A DNA stretch of 64,000 nt. Origin: Actinoplanes teichomyceticus ATCC 31121 (GTDB lineage Bacteria; Actinomycetota; Actinomycetes; Mycobacteriales; Micromonosporaceae). Positions 8,268-17,948 of this stretch are shown here, piece after piece; the stretch's first letter is position 1; each line of letters opens with the position of its first letter. The position numbers were made by a program, and so were the translations under genes. The stretch covers positions 904,001 to 968,000 of the forward strand of contig NZ_CP023865.1 in the NCBI RefSeq assembly GCF_003711105.1. Direction: 5' to 3'. Below the pieces are notes generated by a model, which saw nothing but the letters and a program-made list of their open reading frames with translations, was not told the DNA's origin and ran no database searches.

Positions 8268-9413
8268 GTGACCCCCGGTCGCCCCCCGCGAGTGCTGGTC
8301 GACGCCACTAGTGTCCCCGCGGACAGAGGTGGTGTCGGCAGATATGTCGACGGTTTGCTCGGCGCTCTCGGCGCGCTGGGCCCCGATCGTCTGGACCTGG
8401 CCGTCGTCGCCCAGCGTTCGGATGCGGAGCGTTACCGCAGGATGTTGCCGGAGGCCGAGGTGATCGCCGGGCCGGCGGCCATCGCGCACCGCCCGGCCCG
8501 GCTGGCCTGGGAACAGACCGGTCTGCCGCTGCTGGCTCAGCAGGTCGGCGCGCAGGTGCTGCACTCGCCGTTCTACACCTGCCCGTTGCGGGCGAGTTGC
8601 CCGGTGACGGTGACCGTGCACGACGCGACCTTCTTCACCGAGCCGGAGCATTACGACAACACCAAGCGGACCTTCTTCCGCAGCGCGATCAAGACCTCGC
8701 TGCGCCGGGCCGCCCGGGTGATCGTGCCCAGCAAGGCGACCCGTGACGAGCTGATCCGGCTGCTCGACGCCGACCCGACCCGCATCGACGTGGCGTACCA
8801 CGGGGTGGACCAGGCGGCGTTCCACATGCCGACCGAGGAGGAGAAGGCCCGGGTACGGGCCCGGCTCGGCCTCGGCGACTCCGGTTACGTCGCCTTCCTC
8901 GGCGCCAAGGAGCCGCGCAAGAACGTGCCGAACCTGATCCGCGGCTGGGCCCGCGCGGTGGCCGACTGGCCGCACCCGCCGGCCCTGGTGATCGCCGGTG
9001 GCCAGGGGCACGACGACGACATCGACCGGGCGGTCGCCGAGGTGCCGTCGCAGCTGCGCCTGCTCCGCCCGGGATACCTGCGGTACGCCGACCTGCCCGG
9101 GTTCCTCGGTGGCGCGCTGGTGGCCTGCTACCCGTCGTTCGGCGAGGGCTTCGGCCTGCCGATCCTGGAGGCGATGGCGTGCGGCGCCCCGGTGCTCACC
9201 ACGCCCCGGCTCTCGCTGCCCGAGGTGGGTGGGGACGCGGTCGCCTACACCACCGAGGCGCCCGAGCGGATCGCCGAGGACCTGGCCGATCTACTGCACG
9301 ACGAGCAGCGGCGGCAGAGTCTCGCCAAAGCCGGCATCGATCGGGCGAAAGAGTTCACCTGGGCCTCCAGCGCGGAGGTACACGTGGCGACGTGGAACCG
9401 GGTCGCGGCTTGA
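8268..9413 (+). CDS. Glycosyltransferase family 4 (mannosyltransferase-like)
   Basis: A 381-residue GT-B glycosyltransferase. The N-terminal domain begins RVLVDATSVPADRGGVGRYV, with the glycine-rich acceptor loop of GT4 enzymes. The C-terminal domain has FLGAKEPRKNVPNLI and the donor-binding EGFGLPILEAMACG motif (E-x7-E). I chose GTG 8268 because an AGGAG ribosome-binding site lies 8 bases upstream; the frame stays open further upstream without support. The next gene makes GDP-mannose, 22 bases after this stop. By context, though not proven, it transfers mannose into a cell-envelope glycan. Confidence 0.88.
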   Translation: MTPGRPPRVLVDATSVPADRGGVGRYVDGLLGALGALGPDRLDLAVVAQRSDAERYRRMLPEAEVIAGPAAIAHRPARLAWEQTGLPLLAQQVGAQVLHSPFYTCPLRASCPVTVTVHDATFFTEPEHYDNTKRTFFRSAIKTSLRRAARVIVPSKATRDELIRLLDADPTRIDVAYHGVDQAAFHMPTEEEKARVRARLGLGDSGYVAFLGAKEPRKNVPNLIRGWARAVADWPHPPALVIAGGQGHDDDIDRAVAEVPSQLRLLRPGYLRYADLPGFLGGALVACYPSFGEGFGLPILEAMACGAPVLTTPRLSLPEVGGDAVAYTTEAPERIAEDLADLLHDEQRRQSLAKAGIDRAKEFTWASSAEVHVATWNRVAA

Positions 9414-9421
9414 TCATCTAC

Positions 9422-9427
9422 TAAACT
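9422..9427 (+). promoter_or_regulatory. -10 box of leaderless promoter for manC
   Basis: TAAACT, 8 bases before ATG 9436, without a ribosome-binding site. Confidence 0.6.
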
Positions 9428-9435
9428 CTCCGCGC

Positions 9436-10554
9436 ATGAGCGACGAACAGAGTGTGCTGTACGGAGTGGTTCTGGCCGGCGGTACCGGAACCCGTCTGTG
9501 GCCACTGTCCCGCGCCGGTCATCCCAAGTTTCTCCACCCCCTGACCGGCACCGACGCCTCGTTGCTGCAGGCCACGGTCGACCGGTTGGACACGCTGACC
9601 TCCCCTGACCGGATCTTTGTGGTGACCGGCGTGGCGCACGCCGCCGCGGTCTCCCGGCAACTGGCCGCCATGCCGGAGGAGAACGTCCTGGTCGAGCCGT
9701 CGCCGCGGGACTCCTGTGCGGCGATCGCGCTGGCCGCCGCGGTGATCGCCCGCCGGGACCCCGAGGCGATCATGGGCTCGTTCGCGTCGGACCACCTGAT
9801 CGCCGACAAGCAGGAGTTCGCCGACGTCATCCGCCGGGCCGTGGTGGGCGCCCGGGAGGGCCTGCTCATGACCCTCGGCATCACCCCGACCCGGCCCGAG
9901 ACCGGGTACGGCTACCTGCAGTGCGGCGGCCCGGTGGGCGACGGCCCGGCGCTGCGGGTGGAGGAGTTCAAGGAGAAGCCCTCGTACGACGTCGCCGAGT
10001 CGTACGTGAAATCGGGCAACTACCTGTGGAACGCCGGCATGTTCGTCTGGCGCGTCGACGTCTTCCTCGCCGAACTGGCCCGGCAGCAGCCGCAGCTGGC
10101 CGCCGGGGTGAGCCGGATCGCCGCGGCCTGGGGCGCCGCCGAGCAGGAGGAGGTGCTCGGCGAGGTCTGGCCGACCCTGCCGCGCATCTCGGTGGACTAC
10201 GCGGTGATGGAGGGCGCGGCCTCGGCCGGGCGGGTCGGCACGGTCCCGGGCGACTTCGGCTGGAACGACGTCGGTGACTTCCACACCCTCGGCGAGGTGC
10301 TGACCGCCGACCCGGCCGGCAACGTGGTGGTCGGCCCCGGCTCCGACACGGAACGGCCCGCCGTGCTGCTGCGCGACGCCGAGAACCTGGTCGTGGTGCC
10401 CGGCTCGGGTCGCCTGGTCGCCGCGATGGGCGTCCGCGACCTGGTGATCGTGGACACCGCGGACGCCGTGCTGATCTGCCCGCGCGAGCGCGCGCAGGAG
10501 GTCAAGCACCTGGTCGACCAGCTCAAGGAGCTGGGCCAGCACGGTTACATCTGA
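9436..10554 (+). CDS. manC: Mannose-1-phosphate guanylyltransferase
   Basis: A 372-residue nucleotidyltransferase making GDP-mannose from mannose-1-phosphate and GTP. The GVVLAGGTGTRLWPLSRAGHPK signature is present at residues about 8-29, with VEPSPRDSCAAIALAA, PETGYGYL, WNAGMFVW and DFGWNDVGD further on, in the family order. It lacks the C-terminal phosphomannose isomerase domain of bifunctional ManC/AlgA enzymes; a separate manA lies at 29498. Mycobacterial literature calls this gene manB, and I use manC to avoid confusion with the phosphomannomutase at 25683. The start follows from the adjacent -10 box. Confidence 0.93.
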   Translation: MSDEQSVLYGVVLAGGTGTRLWPLSRAGHPKFLHPLTGTDASLLQATVDRLDTLTSPDRIFVVTGVAHAAAVSRQLAAMPEENVLVEPSPRDSCAAIALAAAVIARRDPEAIMGSFASDHLIADKQEFADVIRRAVVGAREGLLMTLGITPTRPETGYGYLQCGGPVGDGPALRVEEFKEKPSYDVAESYVKSGNYLWNAGMFVWRVDVFLAELARQQPQLAAGVSRIAAAWGAAEQEEVLGEVWPTLPRISVDYAVMEGAASAGRVGTVPGDFGWNDVGDFHTLGEVLTADPAGNVVVGPGSDTERPAVLLRDAENLVVVPGSGRLVAAMGVRDLVIVDTADAVLICPRERAQEVKHLVDQLKELGQHGYI

Positions 10555-10557
10555 CCA

Positions 10558-10587
10558 CCCGCGGGGCCGCGCCGGCGGCCCCGCGGG
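10558..10587. terminator. Bidirectional hairpin terminator between manC and the Nudix gene
   Basis: A 13-base perfect GC stem (CCCGCGGGGCCGC and its complement) with a 4-base loop, placed between two convergent stop codons. It lacks a U-tract. Confidence 0.75.
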
Positions 10588-10591
10588 CGGG

Positions 10592-11152
10592 TCACCGGCC
10601 GGTGAGACGCGCCCGGGCCGGGCCGATCTGCTGCACCACGCCGCCGGCCAGCGGGCTCGGCAGCTCGTCGGTGCTGAACCAGGCCAGGTCCGACGACTCG
10701 GCGCTGATCCGCTCGCGGGACCCGGCCGGCGCGCGCAGCAGGAAACGTACGTCGTAGTGCACCGACGGCTCGGCCGGCGCCCCGTCGGCGGCCCCGCACC
10801 GCACCTCGTGGATGTCGATGTCGATCGGCTCCGGGTCGAGCACCAGCCCGTCGATCCCGGACTCCTCGGTGGCCTCGCGCAGCGCCGCGGCGGCGAGCGT
10901 CCCGTCACCCGCCTCGCAGTGCCCGCCGAGCTGCATCCACATGCCGAGCCGCCCGTGCAGGCAGAGCAGCACGCGACCGGCGTCGTCCACGATGAGCGCG
11001 CTGGCCGTGACGTGCCCGGCCCGATGTGCCCGGGTCATCGCGACCGGGCCGTCGGCGAGCAGGTCGAGCGTCCGCTTGCGGGCCACCTCGGCGGCGTCGG
11101 ACGTGGCCGGCCAGCCGGTCAGTACGCCGACGGCGTCCTCGTACAGGCTCAT
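10592..11152 (-). CDS. Nudix hydrolase
   Basis: A 186-residue protein. Residues about 45-180 form a Nudix domain with GGHCEAGD and LREATEESGI (the REUXEEXGU core that binds metal). The spacing between the first Glu and REATEE is longer than in the classical box, as is usual for this actinobacterial subgroup. The substrate is an unknown nucleoside diphosphate derivative. It is the last gene of fbiA-fbiB-nudix: its ATG overlaps the fbiB stop (ATGA), so it is co-translated. The context suggests clean-up of a GTP-derived by-product of F420 synthesis, but this is speculation. Confidence 0.85.
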   Translation of the reverse strand: MSLYEDAVGVLTGWPATSDAAEVARKRTLDLLADGPVAMTRAHRAGHVTASALIVDDAGRVLLCLHGRLGMWMQLGGHCEAGDGTLAAAALREATEESGIDGLVLDPEPIDIDIHEVRCGAADGAPAEPSVHYDVRFLLRAPAGSRERISAESSDLAWFSTDELPSPLAGGVVQQIGPARARLTGR

Positions 11153-12177
11153 GCGGGATCTCCGAACGTCAGGGTCACGCCGGCGTCACCGGCGACGAGG
11201 GTGGTGGCCAGGCCCTCGGCGGCCAGCGCCGCCCGTAGCCGGTGGGCGTCGGCGCCCAGCCGGACCAGATCCGCGGACCCGGACCCGGCGGGGGTCAGGC
11301 GCAGCACGCCCGGGCTCACCGTGACACCGGTGCCCGGCGTCAGCGCCGCGGCGACCAGGGCCAGGGCCCGGTCGATCGCGGCCGGGTCGGCGCTCGCGGT
11401 GGCTGCCGCGGTGTCGGCCAGGCGTGCCGCGTCGCGCAGGCCCTCGGTACGAGCCTCCGCCGTCCCCAGGCTGAACATGTCACTCGCGGCGTCGCGGATC
11501 AGCACGGCCGCCCCGGCCCCGTCCCCACCGGTCCGGCGGGGATAGCCGCGCACCACCGCGACCGGCACCCGGTCCCGCTTGCCCTTGACCAGCTCGGCGG
11601 CGGCCGACAGCTCGTCGACCACGGCCATCTGGGTCAGGCTCAGCTCGTTGCCGTACGGATCGATCTCGCCCCGGTGATCCCGCAACGCCTCGATCCCGGC
11701 GGCGCCGAGCGCCACGTCGGTCAGCCCGTTGCGCCACGCCCGGCCCATCGTGTCCGAGACGATCACGGCGACGTCCAGCCCGCGGGCGGCGAAGGCGGCG
11801 CGCAGTGCCCGGGCCGACGCGTCCGGGTCGGCCGGCAGCAGCACCAGGTGGGTCTTGTCCACGTTCGACGCGTCGATGCCGGCCGCCGCCATCACGAAGC
11901 CGTGGTGGGTCTGCACGATCGTGGTCGGCCCGCGGCGGGCCACCACCCGGGCGGTCTCCGACTCCAGCGTCCGCACCCGGGCCTCGTCGCGTTCCGGCCC
12001 GTCGGCCGGCACCTCGACCAGGCGGCCCTCGGCCTTCGACACGATCTTGCTGGTCACCACCAGCACGTCGCCGTCGGCGAGCCACGGCGCCGCGGTCGTG
12101 ATCAGCTCGGCCAGGTCGTCGCCGGGCGTGACGTCACCGATCCCGGTGACCGGCAGGATCTGCAGGCCGCCGGTCAC
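11149..12177 (-). CDS. fbiB: Coenzyme F420:L-glutamate ligase (CofE-type FbiB without nitroreductase domain)
   Basis: A 342-residue protein that adds gamma-linked glutamates to F420-0. Residues 1-245 carry the CofE fold: ILPVTGIGDVTPGDDLA, VVTSKIVSKAEGRLV, VVARRGPTTIVQTHHGFVMAAAGIDASN, IVSDTMGRAWRNGLTDVALG. Mycobacterial FbiB is about 450 residues and has a C-terminal FMN nitroreductase domain. Here only about 95 Ala/Leu-rich residues follow and no nitroreductase motif is seen. The GTG start overlaps the fbiA stop (GTGA) and the stop overlaps the Nudix start, giving a tightly coupled three-gene operon. Confidence 0.9.
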   Translation of the reverse strand: MTGGLQILPVTGIGDVTPGDDLAELITTAAPWLADGDVLVVTSKIVSKAEGRLVEVPADGPERDEARVRTLESETARVVARRGPTTIVQTHHGFVMAAAGIDASNVDKTHLVLLPADPDASARALRAAFAARGLDVAVIVSDTMGRAWRNGLTDVALGAAGIEALRDHRGEIDPYGNELSLTQMAVVDELSAAAELVKGKRDRVPVAVVRGYPRRTGGDGAGAAVLIRDAASDMFSLGTAEARTEGLRDAARLADTAAATASADPAAIDRALALVAAALTPGTGVTVSPGVLRLTPAGSGSADLVRLGADAHRLRAALAAEGLATTLVAGDAGVTLTFGDPA

Positions 12178-13133
12178 CGGACGCTCCCGGCCAGCTCCAG
12201 CGCGTCGGCGACCATCCGGGCGGTCCGGGCCTCGTCGCGCATCCACAGCGGCACCGCCCGGGTGGTCACCCCGGGAATCTCGGCGCCCGCGTCGGACGAG
12301 TCGACCAGCCAGCCGTCCAGCAGACCGCCGTCGGCACGCGGGCCGTACATCCGGCCCACCCCGGCCGCGCTGACCTCGACCTGCAGGGTGGCCAGGCACT
12401 TGTCGGCCATGCCCCGCACCGGCGCGCCGCCGATGATCGGGGAGACCCCGACGACCGGCGCCGGCCCGGTCGCCACCGCCTCCCGGATCTGCGGCACGGC
12501 CAGGATCGGCGCGATGCTGACCACCGGGTTGCTCGGGGCCAGCAGGATCACGTCGGCCTGCCCGATCGCCTCCAGCACCCCGGCGGCGGGCTTGGCGTTC
12601 TCCGCGCCGACGAAGACGAACCGGTGCGTCGGCACCTCGCCGCGGTAGCGCACCCACCACTCCTGGAAGTGGATGGCCTTGCGCTCGCCGTCGACGTCCG
12701 CCACGACGTGCGTCTCCAGCCGGTCGTCGGTGGCCGGCAGCAGCCCGATGCCCGGCTGCCAGCGCTCGCACAGCGCGGCGGTCACCGCGGAGAGCGGGTA
12801 ACCCGCGGTCAGCATGGTGGTGCGCACCAGATGGGTGGCGGTGTCCTTGTCGCCGAGGCCGAACCAGGACGGCTCGACGCCGTACTCCGCCAGCTCCTGC
12901 CTGACCACCCAGCTCTCCCCGACCCGCCCCCAGCCGCGCTCCGGGTCGGCGGCCCCGCCGAGCGTGTACATCACGCTGTCCAGATCCGGGCAGATCTGCA
13001 GCCCGTGCATCCGGACGTCGTCGCCGACATTGACCACCGCTGTGACGTCGGCGCCGATGGCACGGGCGTGCGCGCGCACGCCGACGAGGAACCGGGCGCC
13101 GCCGATGCCCCCCGTGAGGACCACGATCCGCAT
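12174..13133 (-). CDS. fbiA: 2-phospho-L-lactate/PEP transferase of F420 synthesis (CofD family)
   Basis: A 319-residue CofD-family enzyme that transfers the phospholactyl or phosphoenolpyruvyl group to the deazaflavin Fo, giving F420-0 or dehydro-F420-0. It begins MRIVVLTGGIGGARFLVG, the nucleotide-binding start of the family. VVNVGDDVRMHGLQICPDLDSVMYTL and LAPSNPVVSIAPILAVP follow. A GGAGAGG-rich stretch precedes ATG 13133. It is first in the fbiA-fbiB-nudix operon. fbiC, which makes Fo, lies about 1.1 kb away on the opposite strand, so the pathway from Fo to F420 is clustered here. Confidence 0.93.
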   Translation of the reverse strand: MRIVVLTGGIGGARFLVGVRAHARAIGADVTAVVNVGDDVRMHGLQICPDLDSVMYTLGGAADPERGWGRVGESWVVRQELAEYGVEPSWFGLGDKDTATHLVRTTMLTAGYPLSAVTAALCERWQPGIGLLPATDDRLETHVVADVDGERKAIHFQEWWVRYRGEVPTHRFVFVGAENAKPAAGVLEAIGQADVILLAPSNPVVSIAPILAVPQIREAVATGPAPVVGVSPIIGGAPVRGMADKCLATLQVEVSAAGVGRMYGPRADGGLLDGWLVDSSDAGAEIPGVTTRAVPLWMRDEARTARMVADALELAGSVR

Positions 13134-13226
13134 CCGCCCATCCTCTCCCACCCGCGCCGCCGGGCCGGTTGCCGGGTGGCGGTTTACGCTGGGCACACCT
13201 CGATCACCGTACGTCCGGGAGAAACC

Positions 13227-14147
13227 GTGACCAGTCCCACGCCGCCCACGCCGGCCGACGGCAAGCCGATCGGCCCGTACCTGACGCCGCTGCGCGACCT
13301 CGCCGCGTACGTGCTGGTCGGCGCACCGGCCGTGTTCCTGCTCGTGGCCGTCATCAAGCTGTTCGGTGAGAACTTCGACAGCCGTACCGCGGCCAGCTTC
13401 GACGACTTCGTCAGCCTGGAGACCGTCCTGATGCCGCTGGCCGCCGTGGTGCTGGCGCTCGGCCTCGACCCGATCCACCCCCGGGCGCGCCTGATCACGC
13501 TGGCCGCGGTCGTCGAATACGCGGTCGCCGGGTTCTTCGGGGTCGTCTTCGGCCTGCTCTTCGGCGTGATCAACATCGCGTCGTACGACGCCGGTGGCGC
13601 GTTCGAGCAGCTGCTCGTGCGGCTGGCCTGGCTCGCGCTGTACGGGCTGGCGGCGTACGCGACGCTGCAGATCTGGCGGGGCGTCTACACGGTGCCCAGG
13701 CCCAAGGCGCAGCCGGGGGTGTACGGGCAGCCGCAGTACGGGCCGGCGTACGGCCAGCCCTACGGCCAGCAGCCGTACGGGCAGCCGGGCACGTACGGCG
13801 CGCCGCCGGTTCCGCAGCCCACGACCTACGGCCAGCCGCCCGCCGCGCCGGCCTACCCGCCGGGCACCTACGGCCAGCCGCCGGCGCAGCCGGTCTGGAA
13901 CCAGCCGCCGGTGGCCGCCCCGCCGGTCCCGCCGCCCGCTCCGGCCGGGCCCGCTCCGGCCGGGCCCGCTCCGGTCGCGCCCGCCTCGGCCGGGCCTGCC
14001 CCGGCCGCGCCTGCCCCGGCCGCGCCGTTCGCCGAGCCCACCCAGGTGGTGCCGCGGGACGAGCCGGAGGCCGCCGACCGCACCAGCAAGCTGCCGGAGG
14101 ACCGCCCCGGCCTCGGCCCCGCCGACGCCGACCCGCCCCGCCACTGA
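13227..14147 (+). CDS. Membrane protein with proline/YGQP-rich tail
   Basis: A 306-residue protein. The N-terminal 160 residues contain four hydrophobic segments ([67 protein letters not shown]). From about residue 165 the sequence is dominated by YGQP repeats and then by Pro/Ala repeats, ending in a charged tail. Such P/Q/G/Y tails are common in actinobacterial envelope proteins; no enzymatic motif is present. GTG 13227 is preceded by GGGAGAAA. It lies between divergent fbiA and co-directional fbiC, but no link to F420 is evident. Confidence 0.75.
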   Translation: MTSPTPPTPADGKPIGPYLTPLRDLAAYVLVGAPAVFLLVAVIKLFGENFDSRTAASFDDFVSLETVLMPLAAVVLALGLDPIHPRARLITLAAVVEYAVAGFFGVVFGLLFGVINIASYDAGGAFEQLLVRLAWLALYGLAAYATLQIWRGVYTVPRPKAQPGVYGQPQYGPAYGQPYGQQPYGQPGTYGAPPVPQPTTYGQPPAAPAYPPGTYGQPPAQPVWNQPPVAAPPVPPPAPAGPAPAGPAPVAPASAGPAPAAPAPAAPFAEPTQVVPRDEPEAADRTSKLPEDRPGLGPADADPPRH

Positions 14148-14225
14148 CCGCCCTCGGCCCGCCCGGGTGTCACACGACACTGGGCGGGCCTGTGGACGGT
14201 GGCGGCAGCCGGCCGGATTCCGGCC

Positions 14226-14231
14226 TAGGCT
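14226..14231 (+). promoter_or_regulatory. -10 box of leaderless promoter for fbiC
   Basis: TAGGCT, 7 bases before GTG 14239. No ribosome-binding site is present. Confidence 0.6.
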
Positions 14232-14238
14232 GCTGTGC

Positions 14239-16758
14239 GTGGCAGAGGTCAATCAGGCAGAGTTCAACCAGGAACGAGTCCCGACCGAGGCGAGCATCCG
14301 ACGTGCGCTGCGGCGCGCCGCCGACGGTAAGGCGATCGACGTCGACGAGGCGACCGCGCTGCTCGCGGCCACCGGCGAGGCGTTCGAAGAGCTGCTGGCC
14401 ATCGCCGGCGGCATTCGCGACGCCGGCCTGCGCGAGGTCGGGCGGCCAGGCGTGGTGACGTATTCGCGCAAGGTCTTCATCCCGCTCACCCGGCTCTGCC
14501 GGGATCGGTGCCACTACTGCACCTTCGCCACCGTGCCGCACCGCCTGCCGGCCGCGTTCCTGGAGCGCGACGAGGTCCTCCAGATCGCCCGGCAGGGCGC
14601 CGCGCAGGGCTGCAAGGAGGCACTTTTCACCCTGGGCGACCGGCCCGAGGAGCGCTGGCCGGCGGCCCGGCAGTGGCTGGACGAGCGGGGTTACGACTCC
14701 ACCCTGGATTACGTGCGCGCCTGCGCCATCGCGGTGCTGGAGGAGACCGGCCTGCTGCCGCATCTCAACCCGGGCGTGCTGAGCTGGGCCGAGTTGCAGC
14801 GGCTCAAACCGGTCGCGCCGAGCATGGGCATGATGCTGGAGACCACCGCCACCCGGCTCTGGTCCTCGCCGGGCGGCCCGCACTACGGCTCGCCGGACAA
14901 GGAGCCGGCGGTCCGGCTCCGGGTGATCGACGACGCCGGCCGGGTCGGAGTGCCGTTCACCACCGGCATCCTGATCGGCATCGGGGAGACCCCGGCGGAG
15001 CGGATCGACGCCCTGTTCGCGATGCGCCGCTCCGCCCGGGAGTACGGCCACATCCAGGAGATCATCATCCAGAATTTCCGCGCCAAGCCGGACACGGCGA
15101 TGCGCGGGATGCCGGACGCGGAGCTGCGCGAGCTGGCCGCCACGGTGGCTGTCGGCCGGATCATCATGGGCCCGCGGGCCCGCATCCAGGCGCCGCCGAA
15201 CCTGATCGACGACGAGTTCCCGCTGCTGCTGCGGGCCGGCATCGACGACTGGGGCGGCGTCTCCCCGGTGACCCCCGACCACGTGAACCCGGAGCGGCCC
15301 TGGCCGCAGATCGACCTGCTGGCGGAGAAGACCGCCGCCGCCGGGTTCACCCTGCGCGAGCGGCTGACCATCTACCCGGAGTACGTCCGCCGGGGCGCCG
15401 AGGGCTGGCTCGACCCCCGCCTGGCCGCGCACGTCGCCGCGCTGGCCGGCCCGGACGGCCTGGCCCGCCCGGACGCCCAGGTCAGCGGCCTGCCCTGGCA
15501 GGAGCCGGACGACGCGTTCGGCAGCGGGCGCACCGACCTGTTCTCGGCGATCGACACCGAGGGCCGCACCGCCGATCGGCGCTCCGACTTCGACTCCGTC
15601 TACGGCGACTGGGACGAGGTCGCCGCGCACGTCCGGAGCGCGCCGCAGACCGTGCCGACCGATGTGCTGGCCGGGCTGAAACTGGCCGCCACCGACCCGG
15701 CCGCGCTGCTGCTGCCGCAGCACGAGGACAAGGCGATGGCCCTGTTCAACGCGGACGGCAGCGCGCTCGACGAGCTCGCCCGGATCGCCGACGACCTGCG
15801 CCGGGAGGTCAACGGCGACGACATCACGTACATCGTCAACCGCAACATCAACTTCTCCAACGTCTGTTACGTGGGCTGCCGGTTCTGCGCGTTCGCCCAG
15901 CGGGAGAAGGACGCCGACGCGTACCGGCTGTCCGTGGAGCAGGTCGCCGACCGGGCCGAGGAGGCGTGGCGGGACGGCGCTTCCGAGGTGTGCATGCAGG
16001 GCGGCATCGACCCGAAGATGCCGGTCACGGCGTACGCGGACCTGGTCCGCGCGGTCAAGCAGCGGGTGCCCGGCATGCATGTGCACGCGTACTCGCCGAT
16101 GGAGATCGTCACCGCCGCGGCCAAGGCCGGCGTGTCGCTCCGGGAGTGGCTCACCGAGCTGCGCGAGGCCGGCCTCGGCACCATCCCGGGCACCGCGGCC
16201 GAGATCCTCGACGACGACGTGCGCTGGGTGCTGACCAAGGGCAAGCTGCCCACCGCCACCTGGGTCGATGTGGTCACCACGGCCCACCAGGTCGGCATCC
16301 GTTCCAGCTCGACGATGATGTACGGCCACGTCGACCACCCGCGGCAGTGGCTCGGCCACTTCCGGGTACTGGCCGGCATCCAGGACGTCACCGGCGGCTT
16401 CACCGAGTTCGTGGCGTTGCCGTTCGTGCACACCAACGCCCCGATCTACCTGGCCGGCATCGCCCGTCCCGGCCCCACCTGGCGGGAGAACCGGGTGGTG
16501 CACGCGATGGCCCGGGTGCTGCTGCACGGCCGGATCGACAACATCCAGTGCTCCTGGGTCAAACTCGGCGACGAGGGCACCCGCCAGATGCTCAACGGCG
16601 GGTGCAACGACCTCGGCGGGACGCTGATGGAGGAGACCATCTCCCGGATGGCGGGCTCGGAGCACGGCTCCGCCCGTACGGTGGTCGAACTCAAGGAACT
16701 CGCCGCGTCCGCGGGCCGCCCGGCGGTCGAGCGCACGACGGTCTACGGCCGCCGCTGA
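14239..16758 (+). CDS. fbiC: 7,8-didemethyl-8-hydroxy-5-deazariboflavin synthase (CofG-CofH fusion)
   Basis: An 839-residue fusion of two radical SAM enzymes that makes the F420 chromophore Fo from tyrosine and the flavin precursor. The N-terminal half (CofG) has CRDRCHYC near residue 95; the C-terminal half (CofH) has CYVGCRFC near residue 545. Each is a CxxxCxxC motif that binds a 4Fe-4S cluster. Both halves carry the expected TIM-barrel motifs (for example [13 protein letters not shown] in the second). Length and order match actinobacterial FbiC. The GTG start is set by the -10 box 7 bases upstream; the open frame extends further upstream, but within the previous gene. Confidence 0.95.
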   Translation: MAEVNQAEFNQERVPTEASIRRALRRAADGKAIDVDEATALLAATGEAFEELLAIAGGIRDAGLREVGRPGVVTYSRKVFIPLTRLCRDRCHYCTFATVPHRLPAAFLERDEVLQIARQGAAQGCKEALFTLGDRPEERWPAARQWLDERGYDSTLDYVRACAIAVLEETGLLPHLNPGVLSWAELQRLKPVAPSMGMMLETTATRLWSSPGGPHYGSPDKEPAVRLRVIDDAGRVGVPFTTGILIGIGETPAERIDALFAMRRSAREYGHIQEIIIQNFRAKPDTAMRGMPDAELRELAATVAVGRIIMGPRARIQAPPNLIDDEFPLLLRAGIDDWGGVSPVTPDHVNPERPWPQIDLLAEKTAAAGFTLRERLTIYPEYVRRGAEGWLDPRLAAHVAALAGPDGLARPDAQVSGLPWQEPDDAFGSGRTDLFSAIDTEGRTADRRSDFDSVYGDWDEVAAHVRSAPQTVPTDVLAGLKLAATDPAALLLPQHEDKAMALFNADGSALDELARIADDLRREVNGDDITYIVNRNINFSNVCYVGCRFCAFAQREKDADAYRLSVEQVADRAEEAWRDGASEVCMQGGIDPKMPVTAYADLVRAVKQRVPGMHVHAYSPMEIVTAAAKAGVSLREWLTELREAGLGTIPGTAAEILDDDVRWVLTKGKLPTATWVDVVTTAHQVGIRSSSTMMYGHVDHPRQWLGHFRVLAGIQDVTGGFTEFVALPFVHTNAPIYLAGIARPGPTWRENRVVHAMARVLLHGRIDNIQCSWVKLGDEGTRQMLNGGCNDLGGTLMEETISRMAGSEHGSARTVVELKELAASAGRPAVERTTVYGRR

Positions 16759-16867
16759 CCCCCGTCGTGCCGAGCCGGGCCCGCGCTTTCCGCGCCGGTC
16801 CGGCTAGGCCGCTGACCCCCCGTCGTGCCGAGCCGGGCCCGCGCTCCTCGCGCCGGTCCGGCTCGGC
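16754..16867. repeat. Tandem duplication of the fbiC 3' end
   Basis: GCTGACCCCCGTCGTGCCG-type sequence begins at 16754, over the fbiC stop codon, and recurs 57 bases later with few changes. Confidence 0.75.
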
Positions 16868-17099
16868 GCCGCTGTCCCGGCGGCCCGTCGCGGCGTCGCT
16901 GGCGGACGGGCCGGGGCGAGGCCGTGGTGGTGGCGGCTCGTCCGGCTCCCGTCGTCGCGTGGCGGCTCGCTGCCGGTCAGGCGGCGGCCTGGGTCGTTTC
17001 TCCCCCGAGTGCGGGCGGGGACCTCGGCTCTGGGTTCCGGGATCCGGTAGCTCGCGTGCCTGCCGCGCCGTTCGTCCTCCTTCGGCGGCGTTCTCGCCC

Positions 17100-17165
17100 G
17101 TGCCGTTCGTCCGCCCGTGCCGTTCGTCCGCCCGTGCCGTTCGTCCGCCCGTGCCGTTCGTCCGC
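17100..17165. repeat. 17-base tandem repeat
   Basis: About four copies of CGTTCGTCCGCCCGTGC in direct tandem, in non-coding sequence. Confidence 0.85.
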
Positions 17166-17226
17166 GGCGGTCGTCCCGTCCGCGCCGCTCCCACGCCCCC
17201 AGCGGTCATTCCATCCGCGCCGTTCT

Positions 17227-17390
17227 TCCGTCCGCGGTGGCGTCCGCCCGTGCGGTTCGTTCGGCGGCGGCGGTCGTCCCGTCCGGGCCGCTTCTCCGTC
17301 CGCGGTGGCGTCCGCCCGTGCGGTTCGTTCGGCGGCGGCGGTCGTCCCGTCCGGGCCGCTTCTCCGTCCGCGGTGGCGTCCGCCTGTGCG
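17227..17390. repeat. 68-base tandem repeat
   Basis: Copies start at 17227, 17295 and 17363; the last is partial and diverged. Each contains TCCGTCCGCGGTGGCG. Confidence 0.85.
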
Positions 17391-17948
17391 ATTAGTTCGT
17401 TGGCGGCGGCATTCGTCCGCGCCGCTTCTCCGCCCGCGGCGGGCTGCGGCGGGCTGCTACGACCGGCACATGGTCCGCCGATCGGTCGCGGGTCGGTCGC
17501 GATCCGCCCGCTGCCGGGCGGCCCGCCGATCGTTGTCCATCGGCGGCGCCTACCGCCCATGCGACTGATCGGGGAAGCGAAAGGCGGACCGGGCGTGTGC
17601 AACGCCACGGCGATTGTGGGTTTCGATGAGGTGGCATCGGGGCACACGTCGCCGCGACGTGGTTCCGGGAGGATCGATTGGACTGTCTCATCGCACCCGT
17701 CCGGGGCGGACCGTCGTTCGTGGTGAAGCAGCACCCCTGCCGCTCCCGTGGCGGCGTGTCCGGCCTGTTCGCGGCGGGGCGTGGCCCGGTTGCGGGACCC
17801 CCCTTCACTCGAAGTGACAAATCGGGTTAAATTGGACGCCGTGGCCGACGCCCGCGTTACCTTCCGGTGGCTCCGGAAGATAGGGCAGGAACGGGACCCC
17901 GACGCGCCGTGGCGCCTGGGGGAAACGGGCTCATTTAACAGGTTCGGC

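Noticed and set aside
16691..17734. A 347-residue Arg/Gly/Thr-rich frame in the fbiC-whiB gap
   Set aside because: The sequence simply follows the 17- and 68-base repeats, overlaps fbiC, and has no ribosome-binding site or known motif.
17820..17945. Riboswitch in the whiB upstream region
   Set aside because: Only a short CTTCCGG hairpin is seen, and it lies upstream of the likely transcription start.
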